From: an uncultured Oscillospiraceae bacterium
GTDB taxonomy: Bacteria; Bacillota; Clostridia; Oscillospirales; Oscillospiraceae
Assembly (NCBI GenBank): GCA_934561515.1
Contig: CAKTGM010000032.1
Span: 1 to 23,105 of the forward strand
Reading direction: 5' to 3'
DNA length: 23,105 nucleotides
Shown here: one piece after another, positions 16,632-23,105 of the stretch
Numbering within the stretch: position 1 is the stretch's first letter
How the letters are laid out: every line of letters starts with the position of its first letter
Made by a program: the position numbers and the translations under genes
Notes under the pieces: generated by a model
What the model was told of the DNA's origin: nothing
Database searches by the model: none
Seen by the model: only the letters and a program-made list of their open reading frames with translations

Positions 16632-17984
16632 ATGAACGCTTACATTGAGAGAGTTCTTGCCGAGACCAAGGCCAAGAACGCGAATGAGCCCGAATTCCTG
16701 CAGACCGTCGAAGAAGTCCTGACTTCCCTCGAGCCGGTCATCAACGCCCACCCCGAGTACGAGAAGGCTTGCCTGCTCGAGCGCATGGTCGAGCCCGAGC
16801 GCGTCATCGAGTTCCGTGTCGTTTGGATGGACGATAACCTTCAGTATCACGTCAACCGTGGTTACCGCGTGCAGTACAACGCGGCGCTCGGCCCCTACAA
16901 GGGCGGCCTGCGTTTCGCTTCCAACGTTAACCTTTCCATCATCAAGTTCCTCGGCTTCGAGCAGACCTTCAAGGATGCTCTGACCTGCCTGCCCATCGGC
17001 GGCGCTAAGGGCGGTTCCGACTTCTCCCCCATCGGCCGCAGCGACGGCGAAGTCATGCGCTTCTGCCAGGCCTTCATGACCGAGTTCCATCGTCACATTG
17101 GTCAGGACATCGACTGCCCCGCTGGTGACGTTGGTGTCGGCGGCCGCGAGGTCGGTTACCTGTATGGTCAGTATCGCCGCATCGTCGGCGCTGCCGAGTT
17201 CGGCGCTATGTCCGGCAAGGCTGTCTGCACCGGTGGTTCCATCCTCCGTCCCGAGGCGACCGGTTTCGGCGCTGTCTATTATCTGCGCGAAGTCCTCAAG
17301 CACGACGGCAAGGAAGTCAAGGGCATCCGTGTCGCCATGTCCGGCTACGGCAACGTGGGCTGGGGCATCATGAAGAAGATCGACGAGCTCGGCGGTAAGG
17401 TCACCTACTTCGCCGGCCCCGACGGCTACATCCACGATCCCGACGGCGTCTGCGGCGAAGAGAAGCTCAACTTCATCCTCGAGATGCGCGCTAAGGACCC
17501 GATGCACTGCAAGCCCTACGCTGACAAGTTCGGCGTTGAGTTCGTTGAGGGTCAGAAGTGCTGGGGCGTCAAGGACGTTGACGTTTACATGCCCGCCGCT
17601 ACCCAGAACGACGTCAACATGGAGTGGGCCAAGAAGATCGCTGAGTCCGGTGTTCCCTACTACATCGAGGTCGGCAATATGCCCACCACCAACGATGCTC
17701 TCGCTTTCCTGATGGAGCAGAAGAACCTCACCGTCGCTCCTTCCAAGGCTGTTAACGCCTGCGGCGTTTCCGTTTCCGAGCTCGAAATGGCTCAGAACGC
17801 TCAGCGCATCTACTGGAGCGCTGAGGAAGTCGACGCTAAGATGGAGTCCATCATGAAGAACATCTATGATGCTTCCGTCGAGGCTGCCGAGCGCTACGGC
17901 CTGGGCTACAACCTGGTCGCCGGTGCCAACATCGCCGGCTTCCAGAAGGTCGCCGACGCCATGATGGCTCAGGGTATTTTCTAA
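16632..17984 (+). CDS. gdhA: Glutamate dehydrogenase, hexameric, probably NAD-dependent
   Basis: Catalyses reversible oxidative deamination of glutamate to 2-oxoglutarate and ammonia, linking nitrogen and carbon metabolism in the cytoplasm. The 450-residue protein has the class I layout: substrate lysine K90 in GPYKGGLRF, K114, catalytic K126 in GGAKGGSDFSP, and D166 in CPAGDVGVGGRE. These correspond to K89, K113, K125 and D165 of the Clostridium symbiosum enzyme. The nucleotide-binding motif is MSGYGNVGWG (236-245), followed by FAGPDGYIHDPDG. The Pro-Asp pair (263-264) matches the NAD-specific C. symbiosum enzyme, and Tyr239 replaces its Phe238. The C-terminus (YGLGYNLVAGANI, ADAMMAQGIF) also matches closely. 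AGAGGAGG lies 9 bases before the ATG. Codons ending in T for Ala, Gly, Val and Arg are far more frequent than in the neighbouring genes, which suggests very high expression. Single gene with its own promoter and terminator. Confidence 0.97.
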   Translation: MNAYIERVLAETKAKNANEPEFLQTVEEVLTSLEPVINAHPEYEKACLLERMVEPERVIEFRVVWMDDNLQYHVNRGYRVQYNAALGPYKGGLRFASNVNLSIIKFLGFEQTFKDALTCLPIGGAKGGSDFSPIGRSDGEVMRFCQAFMTEFHRHIGQDIDCPAGDVGVGGREVGYLYGQYRRIVGAAEFGAMSGKAVCTGGSILRPEATGFGAVYYLREVLKHDGKEVKGIRVAMSGYGNVGWGIMKKIDELGGKVTYFAGPDGYIHDPDGVCGEEKLNFILEMRAKDPMHCKPYADKFGVEFVEGQKCWGVKDVDVYMPAATQNDVNMEWAKKIAESGVPYYIEVGNMPTTNDALAFLMEQKNLTVAPSKAVNACGVSVSELEMAQNAQRIYWSAEEVDAKMESIMKNIYDASVEAAERYGLGYNLVAGANIAGFQKVADAMMAQGIF

Positions 17985-18040
17985 TCGAAAACACCTTACG
18001 ACTTTCTCGTGCCGCACGTTTGTGCGCATGAAACAACAAG

Positions 18041-18075
18041 AAAAAGGCATCCTGCTTTCGCAGGATGCCTTTTTT
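18041..18075. terminator. Strong bidirectional terminator between gdhA and spoVAF-like gene
   Basis: A perfect 15-bp stem, AAAAAGGCATCCTGC (18041-18055) and GCAGGATGCCTTTTT (18060-18074), with a TTTC loop. T-runs follow on both strands. It serves the two convergent genes. Confidence 0.94.
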
Positions 18076-18081
18076 GCGCCC

Positions 18082-19497
18082 TCATGTGTTCTCCCGGCTG
18101 ATGGGCTTTCGGATGAGCAGCGCGCGCAGGGCCTTTTTGTCGAAGGGACAGAGCGGATAAAGGTACCCCTTCCCCACGATCGGCTTTGTCGAGGCGAGGA
18201 TCGCTGCGATCGCGATGCAGCCGAGCGCCAGGCCGACCCAGTCCAGCGCGCCGACAAAGAGCAGCAGCATCAGCCGCAGCAGCTTGAAGGCGTAGCCCAG
18301 CTCATAGCTCGGCTGGGCAAAGTTTGAGATGGCGACAAAGGCCATGTACGCCAGCACCTCCGGCACGAGCCAGTGCGCCTGCACGGCAAAGTCGCCGAGC
18401 ACGAGCGCGCCGAGCATACTGAAGGAGTTCGAGAAGACATCCGGCGTATTGAGGGAGGCAAGCTTCAGAAGGTCCACGATGAATTCCGCCAGCAGCAGCT
18501 GGGCGAGGATCGGCACGGAATAGTCGCTATCGATCGCCAGAAATTGAAGTCCCGCCTGCGTGCGCGAGGGGTCCTTGACGAGAAGATACCAGACGGGCGT
18601 GATGAACATCGTGAGCAGGAACACCACCACGCGCAGTACGCGAAGATACGTCCCCACGAGCGGTGGAAAGTAAAAATCGTTCGCCTCCTGCACAAAGTCG
18701 AAAAAGTGCGTCGGCAGGATCATCGCCGCGGGCGAGTTGTCCACGAGCACAAGGATGTCTCCCTCCATCACGCAGGCGGTCGCGGCGTCGGGGCGCTCGG
18801 TGTAGCGCACCTTCGGGAAGGGGTTCCACCACTGCCCCTTCCCCATCATGGCCTCGGCGATGCTCTCCTGACTCATGGAGACGGAGCGCACGTCGATTTT
18901 CTCAAGCTTTTGCCGCAGCTCTTCGAGCAGCCTGCGGTCGACCTTATTTTCAAGGTAGCAGAGCACAACGTCGGCGTGCGAGCGGTCGGATACCTTGTGC
19001 CCCTCGAGCGTGAGCTGCGGGTCGCGGATGCGGCGGCGCAGCAGCGCCGCATTCGCAACGAGCGTTTCGATGAAGCCGTCGTGCGCGCCGCGCAGCACCT
19101 TCCCCGCCGACGGCTCCTCCACGCCGCGCGCGGGAAACTGCTTCGCGTCGATGAGCGCGCAGGCGTCATAGCCCTCGATGAGCAGCAGCGTCTTCCCGAG
19201 AAAAACGTTCGTCACGGCGTTTTCGAGATCGCGCTCGGCATTCACCTCGCCAAAGGTCACATAGCGCTCGATGAACGCCTGCATCGTGGGCGCGTCGTCC
19301 ACCGTTTCGAGCGCCAGCCAGAAGCTCAGCATCCGCTCGATGACCGCGTCATCGCCGTAGCCGTCCACGACCCACAGCCGCGCACGTTTCCCGCCGACGC
19401 ACAGATCGCGCGAGATCATATCAAAGCAGCGCCCCACGCCGAGCAGGGCGTCCAGCGCGCGCACATTTTCCTCATGGTGTTCCGATAAACGATCCAT
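18082..19497 (-). CDS. spoVAF: GerA-family spore protein, SpoVAF-like
   Basis: A 471-residue protein of the GerA A-subunit family, found in the spore inner membrane and linked to germination and release or uptake of small molecules. The soluble N-terminal domain has RDLCVGGKRARLWVVDGY (30-47) and the family block PARGVEEPSAGKVLRGAHDGFIET (122-145), then RRRIRDP. The segment WWNPFPKVRYTERPD (223-237), followed by GDILVLVDNSPAAMILPT, is characteristic of SpoVAF rather than of nutrient-receptor GerAA proteins, as I recall them. Four to five hydrophobic stretches follow at about 288-306, 328-346, 361-392 and 405-435. In Bacillus, SpoVAF is encoded in the spoVA operon; here it stands alone. GGAGG is 6 bases before the ATG, and a sigma-G-like promoter lies just upstream. 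A GerAA-type protein is the alternative, but no GerAB or GerAC genes are present. Confidence 0.82.
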   Translation of the reverse strand: MDRLSEHHEENVRALDALLGVGRCFDMISRDLCVGGKRARLWVVDGYGDDAVIERMLSFWLALETVDDAPTMQAFIERYVTFGEVNAERDLENAVTNVFLGKTLLLIEGYDACALIDAKQFPARGVEEPSAGKVLRGAHDGFIETLVANAALLRRRIRDPQLTLEGHKVSDRSHADVVLCYLENKVDRRLLEELRQKLEKIDVRSVSMSQESIAEAMMGKGQWWNPFPKVRYTERPDAATACVMEGDILVLVDNSPAAMILPTHFFDFVQEANDFYFPPLVGTYLRVLRVVVFLLTMFITPVWYLLVKDPSRTQAGLQFLAIDSDYSVPILAQLLLAEFIVDLLKLASLNTPDVFSNSFSMLGALVLGDFAVQAHWLVPEVLAYMAFVAISNFAQPSYELGYAFKLLRLMLLLFVGALDWVGLALGCIAIAAILASTKPIVGKGYLYPLCPFDKKALRALLIRKPISRENT

Positions 19498-19524
19498 AGC
19501 AGTCCTCCGCTCCGTTTCTCCCCG

Positions 19525-19554
19525 TAGGATGCACCGGAGAGCGGAACAATATGC
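19525..19554 (-). promoter_or_regulatory. Sigma-G-like (forespore) promoter of the spoVAF-like gene
   Basis: On the minus strand GCATA (19550-19554), an 18-base spacer and CATCCTA (19525-19531) fit the Bacillus sigma-G consensus GYATR-N18-CATNNTA at every fixed position. The start would be near 19518, leaving a ~20-base leader that contains the GGAGG at 19504-19508. Confidence 0.65.
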
Positions 19555-19575
19555 CCCGCAGAGGACGGTTTTCGC

Positions 19576-19613
19576 AAAAGGGACGCACTCTTTCTCAAGA
19601 GCGCGTCCCTTTT
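19576..19613 (-). terminator. Terminator after the DUF2156-GNAT gene
   Basis: AAAAGGGACGC and GCGTCCCTTTT form an 11-bp stem, continued inside by CTCTT/AAGAG across an A-C mismatch, with a TCTC loop. On the minus strand the stem ends in CCCTTTTGCG, directly after the DUF2156-GNAT gene. Confidence 0.82.
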
Positions 19614-19635
19614 GATCGTTTTTGCAGATGAAGCA

Positions 19636-21036
19636 TCAGACCTCTTTATTAAAGTAGAAGAACTTCTCATCCTCGCCGTTTCTGCGCATACAGGACGAGA
19701 GCATCTTGTAGGAAGCCTTGTTCTCCTTGAAGCATTTGGCCACAACGTGGCTCAGATGGCGCTTGTAAAGCCCCCACTCGGCGACTGCACGGAAGGCCTC
19801 CGCGCCGTAGCCCTGTCCGCCGTATTCCGGCGCGATGCGGCAGCCCTCCTCTGCCCCACCCCTGCAATCGAAGTGATAAAGCAGCACCTCGCCGATGCAC
19901 TTGCCGTCCAGGCGGATGGCAAAGTTGACGGCGCGCTTTCTGGCAAAGTCCGCGCGCACAACGTCCAGAAAATAGGTCTCAAGGTCCTCGCCCTTCCAGT
20001 CCGAGCGATAGTCGTAGCCCCACCATTTGTTGCGCGCATCGTCGAGACAGAGGGCGTTGTACGCCGCGCGGTCTTCATCCGTAAAGGCTGAGATCGTCAG
20101 CCGTTCGGTCCTGAGCGTCGGAATTTCCTCGAGACCCTCCAGCTCGTTTTTCACATCGAAGCAGAACTTCTCGGCAAGCATACAGGGAAGGTACTGGAGC
20201 TTTGAGGTGCGAAGGCCGCGGTCACCCGCGTCGTCCTCGCGGTTCAAATACCTGACGCCGTCGACGGCAAAGCAGCGGGCAAACTCCTGCACCGTCGCAG
20301 GATAAACGCCCTCGTAGCCGTAGAGCGCCTTTTCGATGTGGACGTGCAGCGTTTCGCCGCAGCGCTCGGCCATGGCAAGGGAGATGAGCCTCCCCTCATA
20401 TTCCATGCCGCCGACGAAGAGCCAGCTTGTCCCCGTCAGGCGCAGCATCGTTTTGGCGAGCGCCAGCTCGTTCTTCGCCGATTTCGACGTTTTCTCGAAG
20501 ACCTCGGTATACTCCTGCCAGAAGCGCTCGATGAGCGGCAGGTCCTCCTTCCCCAGCGCGCGGAAGCTCGCCTCGGGGTAGAGCTTGCGGAACTTGTTGA
20601 CATGGTTGCGCTGGCCGCTGTAGTGGCGGCCGGGGAACTCGCGCAGGTCGTCCGCTTCATAGAGATAGTCGCGCCAGGAGCGCGGATTGTCGAGGTGGAA
20701 GTGTGGGTAGCGCTCGAGGAGCTTCCCCGCCTTTTCGCGCGGCACAACGGAAAGCTCCAGCGCGAGCCCCTGTTCCATGCAGTAGGCCTCGATGGCGCTG
20801 AGCGCCGCATCCTCGTCCCCATTGGGACCGGGCACGGGATAGTCGAAGCAGTACTTGCCGTCGATGCAGTTCTTTACGATCAGGCAGCCGGCGGCCTCGG
20901 CGTACTGCGGGTGCAGATGTCCGCGCCACATGAGCTTGACGAGCGCGGAATACTCGCAGAGTTGATAGTTGCAGTCCTTATAATAGCGGCGCAGGCGCGG
21001 CAGATCGCGCTGCGCGACGGGCTTGAAAGTGAGCAT
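19636..21036 (-). CDS. DUF2156 (phosphatidylglycerol lysyltransferase C-terminal-like) fused to a GNAT acetyltransferase
   Basis: A 466-residue two-domain protein. Residues ~1-295 resemble the DUF2156 fold, the catalytic C-terminal domain of MprF lipid lysyltransferases and of stand-alone clostridial relatives (CNYQLCEYSALVKLMW, SGQRNHVNKFRKLYP, LHVHIEKALYGYEGVYPATVQEF, RYLNREDDAGDRGLR). Both halves belong to the wider acyl-CoA N-acyltransferase superfamily. Residues ~306-466 form a RimJ-like GNAT domain opening LRTERLTISAFTDEDRAAY, with an acetyl-CoA loop PEYGGQGYGAEA at 403-414. There are no membrane helices, so the MprF flippase part is absent. The start at 21036 is chosen because DUF2156 similarity begins there and AAGGAG lies about 12 bases upstream; the open frame extends 56 codons further but overlaps the LysR gene. 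It follows the LysR gene by 37 bases on the same strand. Substrate unknown: an aminoacyl or acetyl transfer is likely. Confidence 0.85.
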   Translation of the reverse strand: MLTFKPVAQRDLPRLRRYYKDCNYQLCEYSALVKLMWRGHLHPQYAEAAGCLIVKNCIDGKYCFDYPVPGPNGDEDAALSAIEAYCMEQGLALELSVVPREKAGKLLERYPHFHLDNPRSWRDYLYEADDLREFPGRHYSGQRNHVNKFRKLYPEASFRALGKEDLPLIERFWQEYTEVFEKTSKSAKNELALAKTMLRLTGTSWLFVGGMEYEGRLISLAMAERCGETLHVHIEKALYGYEGVYPATVQEFARCFAVDGVRYLNREDDAGDRGLRTSKLQYLPCMLAEKFCFDVKNELEGLEEIPTLRTERLTISAFTDEDRAAYNALCLDDARNKWWGYDYRSDWKGEDLETYFLDVVRADFARKRAVNFAIRLDGKCIGEVLLYHFDCRGGAEEGCRIAPEYGGQGYGAEAFRAVAEWGLYKRHLSHVVAKCFKENKASYKMLSSCMRRNGEDEKFFYFNKEV

Positions 21037-21073
21037 AGAAATGCAGTTCTCCTTTTTCTGTCGTAAAGCTATT

Positions 21074-21994
21074 TTACCCGTTTTGCCGCTGCGTGACAAG
21101 TGCTTTTTCGTTCGGCTCAAGCTCTGCAAGCACGCTCTGCGCGCATTCGATAAACTGCTGCAAGGACGCCTGCCGCCCCTCGCCCGCGCGCACGGCCATG
21201 CCAAGCTCGCGCGCCGACCGCGGCTCTACCGGCACGAGCAGCACGCCGTCGCCGCGCCCGCGCAGCGTCAGCTCCGTCATCATGCTCACGCCGAGGCCGT
21301 GCTCGACCATGCTGATGACCGTCGGATCGTCCACCGCCGTGGGCAGGATGTGGGGCTTCACGCCCACGTGGTTGAAAATGCGCATAATGTCCTTGTCGAA
21401 GCCCTGCGCGGGCATGATGAAATCGCGCCCGTCGAACTCGCCGAGCGGATAGCCCGTGCGCCCGTCAATGGGATAGTCCTTCGGCAGCACGGCGTACATC
21501 AGATCGTCGCACAGGTGGATCCATTCATAACCGCTTTCCTCTTCCTGACGGCTGACGAAGATCACGTCCATCTTCCCCTGCGCAAGCAGCTCATAGGGGC
21601 TGCGGACATGGTCCGCCATGCGGATGTCCACATCCACGTCCGGCCGCTTCTCGCGGAAGCTGCGGATGATGCTCGGCAGCCAGTGCATGGCCATGCTCGC
21701 AAAGGCGCTAACGCGGATGACCTCGCTGCGCGAGGCGGCGACCTGCGCAATGGTACTGTCGAGCCGCGCGTTGGCCTGCAAAAAGTCTCGAATGGCGGGC
21801 GCCACGCGCTCGCCCTCCTCTGTCAGCCGCACGCCGCCGCGCCCGCGCTCGAGCAGCGTGAAGCCGACCTCACGCTCGAGCGAATTCATCATGTGCGTCA
21901 GTCCGGACTGCGTGTAGCCCATGACCTCCGCCGCCTTGGTAAAGCTGCCGAGGTCGACCGCCATCAGCAGCGCTTCTAACTTTTTACTTTCCAC
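21074..21994 (-). CDS. LysR family transcriptional regulator
   Basis: A regulator of 306 residues. The N-terminal winged helix-turn-helix is typical: KLEALLMAVDLGSFTKAAEVMGYTQSGLTHMMNSLEREVGFTLLERG (about 5-51), followed by a linker helix and a two-lobed effector domain (IRVSAFASMAMHWLPSIIRSFREKRPDVDV from about 93). I chose GTG at 21994 because GGAAAGGA lies 7 bases before it. An in-frame ATG at 22012 has no ribosome binding site and would leave a leader of only ~13 bases from the predicted promoter. The stop lies 37 bases before the DUF2156-GNAT gene, so the two are probably co-transcribed. The divergent deacetylase gene is a second possible target. Effector unknown. Confidence 0.92.
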   Translation of the reverse strand: MESKKLEALLMAVDLGSFTKAAEVMGYTQSGLTHMMNSLEREVGFTLLERGRGGVRLTEEGERVAPAIRDFLQANARLDSTIAQVAASRSEVIRVSAFASMAMHWLPSIIRSFREKRPDVDVDIRMADHVRSPYELLAQGKMDVIFVSRQEEESGYEWIHLCDDLMYAVLPKDYPIDGRTGYPLGEFDGRDFIMPAQGFDKDIMRIFNHVGVKPHILPTAVDDPTVISMVEHGLGVSMMTELTLRGRGDGVLLVPVEPRSARELGMAVRAGEGRQASLQQFIECAQSVLAELEPNEKALVTQRQNG

Positions 21995-22031
21995 AGAGCA
22001 TTCCTTTCCCATTAGTAATTTTCATGCTGAC

Positions 22032-22060
22032 ATTATAATCTATCTTCGTGCCGGATGCAA
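22032..22060 (-). promoter_or_regulatory. Promoter of the LysR gene
   Basis: On the minus strand TTGCAT (22055-22060), a 17-base spacer and a perfect TATAAT (22032-22037). The start near 22025 gives a ~31-base leader before the GTG start. Confidence 0.8.
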
Positions 22061-22139
22061 GGCCCATTCTCCGCGGCAAGGCGCTTTCTGCGTCTTTTTT
22101 CTCCGTCTTCTGCATAAACTATCCTTCGAGGTGATGACC

Positions 22140-22859
22140 ATGAACCGCCGCTCCGTTCTGCTTCCGCTGCTTCTGCTCGCCGCCTGCGTCCTTTTTGCCG
22201 CTCACGGGCGGAAGGAGCGCGCCGTCGAGGCCGCCAATACCTCTCCCCGCCGCTGCATCGCCCTGACCTTTGACGACGGTCCCTCGCCGCAGACGACCGC
22301 AAGACTGCTCGACGGGCTCAGAGAGCGCGGCGCGCACGCGACGTTTTTCCTTATCGGCGAGCAGATTGAGGGCCGCGAAGACCTTGTGCGCCGCATGAGG
22401 GACGAGGGGCATCAGGTCGGCAACCACAGCTTCACCCACGCGCGTCTCGACGCTGCCGACGAGACCGCCCTCTCAGAGATTCAAAAGACGGATGAGGCGC
22501 TGCGCGCCGTTCTCGGCGAGGGCGACTACTGGCTGCGCCCGCCCTGGGGCTTTTCGAGCGAAGCGCTCAAAGCCGCCGTCCGCGTGCCCATGAGCTTCTG
22601 GTCCGTGGACACGATGGATTGGAGCGTGCGCAGCTGCGACCTTGTGTCCTACGCGATCACAAGCGCAGTGCAGCCGGGCGACATCGTCCTGCTGCACGAC
22701 CCCTATCCCTCCAGCGTGGACGCGGCGCTTCAGGCCATCGACGTGCTCGGCGCACAGGGGTATGAATTCGTCACGCTCGAGGAGCTGTTCGCCTGCTTTG
22801 GCGTCACGCCCGAGGCGGGGCATTTTTACCTCCGCCCCGGCGAGGAGGTAAGCTGGTGA
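22140..22859 (+). CDS. Secreted or membrane-anchored polysaccharide deacetylase (NodB family)
   Basis: A 239-residue carbohydrate esterase family 4 protein, which removes acetyl groups from N-acetylated sugars, usually in peptidoglycan. The N-terminus is a signal peptide or anchor (MNRR, then a hydrophobic run 6-21). LAAC at 13-16 could be a lipobox, although hydrophobic residues continue after it. Catalytic motif 1 is TFDDGPSP with D45 and D46. The metal histidines are H96 and H100 in NHSFTH. Motif 3 is RPPWG (133-137, usually RPPYG), followed by FWSVDTMDW (153-161) and the motif 5 histidine in VLLHD (183-187). The start at 22140 is preferred over the ATG at 22134, because the classical GAGGTGAT (22128-22135) overlaps that earlier codon. 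It is divergent from the LysR gene. Possible roles are peptidoglycan remodelling or spore cortex/coat maturation; the sequence does not decide. Confidence 0.92.
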   Translation: MNRRSVLLPLLLLAACVLFAAHGRKERAVEAANTSPRRCIALTFDDGPSPQTTARLLDGLRERGAHATFFLIGEQIEGREDLVRRMRDEGHQVGNHSFTHARLDAADETALSEIQKTDEALRAVLGEGDYWLRPPWGFSSEALKAAVRVPMSFWSVDTMDWSVRSCDLVSYAITSAVQPGDIVLLHDPYPSSVDAALQAIDVLGAQGYEFVTLEELFACFGVTPEAGHFYLRPGEEVSW

Positions 22860-22898
22860 GCGAGCGACAAATTTTTTCGAAAAAATTGAAATTAGGGC

Positions 22899-22927
22899 TT
22901 GCAATTTCCGGCAAGGTGTGCTATTCT
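22899..22927 (+). promoter_or_regulatory. Promoter of tRNA-Pro
   Basis: TTGCAA (22899-22904), a 17-base spacer and TATTCT (22922-22927) preceded by TGC. The start near 22934 leaves a short 5' leader to be removed by RNase P. Confidence 0.75.
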
Positions 22928-22957
22928 ATTAAAGTCGACACGAGCGATACACATCAT

Positions 22958-23033
22958 CCGGGTGTGGCGCAGTTGGTAGCGCGCTTGACTGGGGGTCAAG
23001 AGGCCGTGAGTTCAAGTCTCGCCACTCGGACCA
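22958..23033 (+). tRNA. tRNA-Pro (anticodon GGG), CCA encoded
   Basis: A 76-base cloverleaf folds by hand. The acceptor is CCGGGTG with CACTCGG (one G-T pair), the discriminator is A, and CCA is encoded. The D arm is GCGC-AGTTGGTA-GCGC. The anticodon stem is CTTGA/TCAAG with loop CTGGGGG, giving anticodon GGG, which reads CCC and CCU proline codons. The T arm is GTGAG-TTCAAGT-CTCGC. It stands alone with its own promoter and terminator. Confidence 0.96.
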
Positions 23034-23034
23034 T

Positions 23035-23087
23035 GCAGAGTGTCCTTATAGGATCTGAGTATCCTGTAATGGACACTCTGCTTTTTT
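23035..23087 (+). terminator. Long terminator hairpin after tRNA-Pro
   Basis: GCAGAGTGTCC (23035-23045) pairs with GGACACTCTGC (23071-23081). The stem continues inward as TTATAGGAT with ATCCTGTAA (one wobble pair, one bulged T) around a six-base loop, giving about 20 bp. Six T follow (23082-23087). It begins two bases after the CCA end. Confidence 0.92.
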
Positions 23088-23105
23088 ATTTCCCACAAAG
23101 TTCAT

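Noticed and set aside
16623..18257. 544-codon minus-strand open frame opposite gdhA
   Set aside because: The Val/Leu/Ala/Asp-rich translation mirrors gdhA codons. It runs through the strong terminator between gdhA and the spoVAF-like gene, and it overlaps the end of the spoVAF-like gene.
22113..22120. CATAAACT upstream of the deacetylase, resembling a sigma-E -10 box
   Set aside because: No matching -35 (KMATATT-like) element lies 14-16 bases upstream, and the predicted start would fall almost on the ribosome binding site.

Overview
The window is GC-rich, gene-dense DNA from a spore-forming (or recently spore-forming) Clostridia-type Firmicute. A high-GC Oscillospiraceae/Ruminococcaceae-like gut anaerobe is the best guess. 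The evidence is a GerA-family SpoVAF-like germination protein with a sigma-G-like promoter, a LexA gene with a Gram-positive SOS box, a Clostridium symbiosum-type glutamate dehydrogenase, strong AGGAGG ribosome binding sites, and a CCA-encoding tRNA-Pro. Coding is dense, and operons are marked by ATGA stop/start overlaps. There is no insertion sequence, CRISPR array or complete mobile element in the window.

Layout. (1) 26-3310, minus strand: a beta-CASP metallo-beta-lactamase followed by the 23S rRNA uracil methyltransferase RlmD/RumA. The last ~94 residues of RlmD are an AT-richer extension, which may mark the edge of an integrated element lying just left of the window. (2) 3578-9125, plus strand: secA, then pgeF (peptidoglycan editing), an oligopeptide-type substrate-binding lipoprotein translationally coupled to pgeF, and a MazG-like pyrophosphohydrolase. 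A bidirectional terminator closes this run. (3) 9270-9911, minus: lexA, with a good LexA box over its own start region. (4) 10119-11991, plus: a YtrA-type GntR regulator, an ABC ATPase and an ABC membrane protein, with an operator-like palindrome at the promoter. (5) 12134-14325, plus: a BceAB-like ABC transporter whose permease lacks most of the large extracellular domain usual in the family. (6) 14442-16289, plus: an unrecognised three-helix membrane protein with a large, probably extracytoplasmic domain. (7) 16290-16631: an AT-rich regulatory island with several inverted repeats and a strong promoter, leading into gdhA (16632-17984), whose codon use looks like that of a highly expressed gene. 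(8) 18082-19497, minus: spoVAF-like. (9) 19636-21994, minus: a LysR regulator followed by a DUF2156-GNAT two-domain protein, probably one transcription unit. (10) 22140-22859, plus: a secreted or lipid-anchored NodB-type polysaccharide deacetylase divergent from the LysR gene. (11) 22958-23033: tRNA-Pro(GGG) with its own promoter and a long terminator hairpin.

Most of the window is housekeeping: protein secretion, cell-wall quality control, SOS, nitrogen metabolism and rRNA/tRNA. Accessory functions cluster around the envelope: two ABC exporters, a lipid-lysylation-like fusion protein, a deacetylase, and an orphan binding lipoprotein. I did not find a clearly new multi-gene system. The best leads are the shortened BceB-type permease, the foreign-looking 3' end of rlmD, the structured gdhA upstream region, the orphan spoVAF with its sigma-G-like promoter, and the LysR/DUF2156-GNAT pair. 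All function calls come from reading motifs by eye; no database search was possible.
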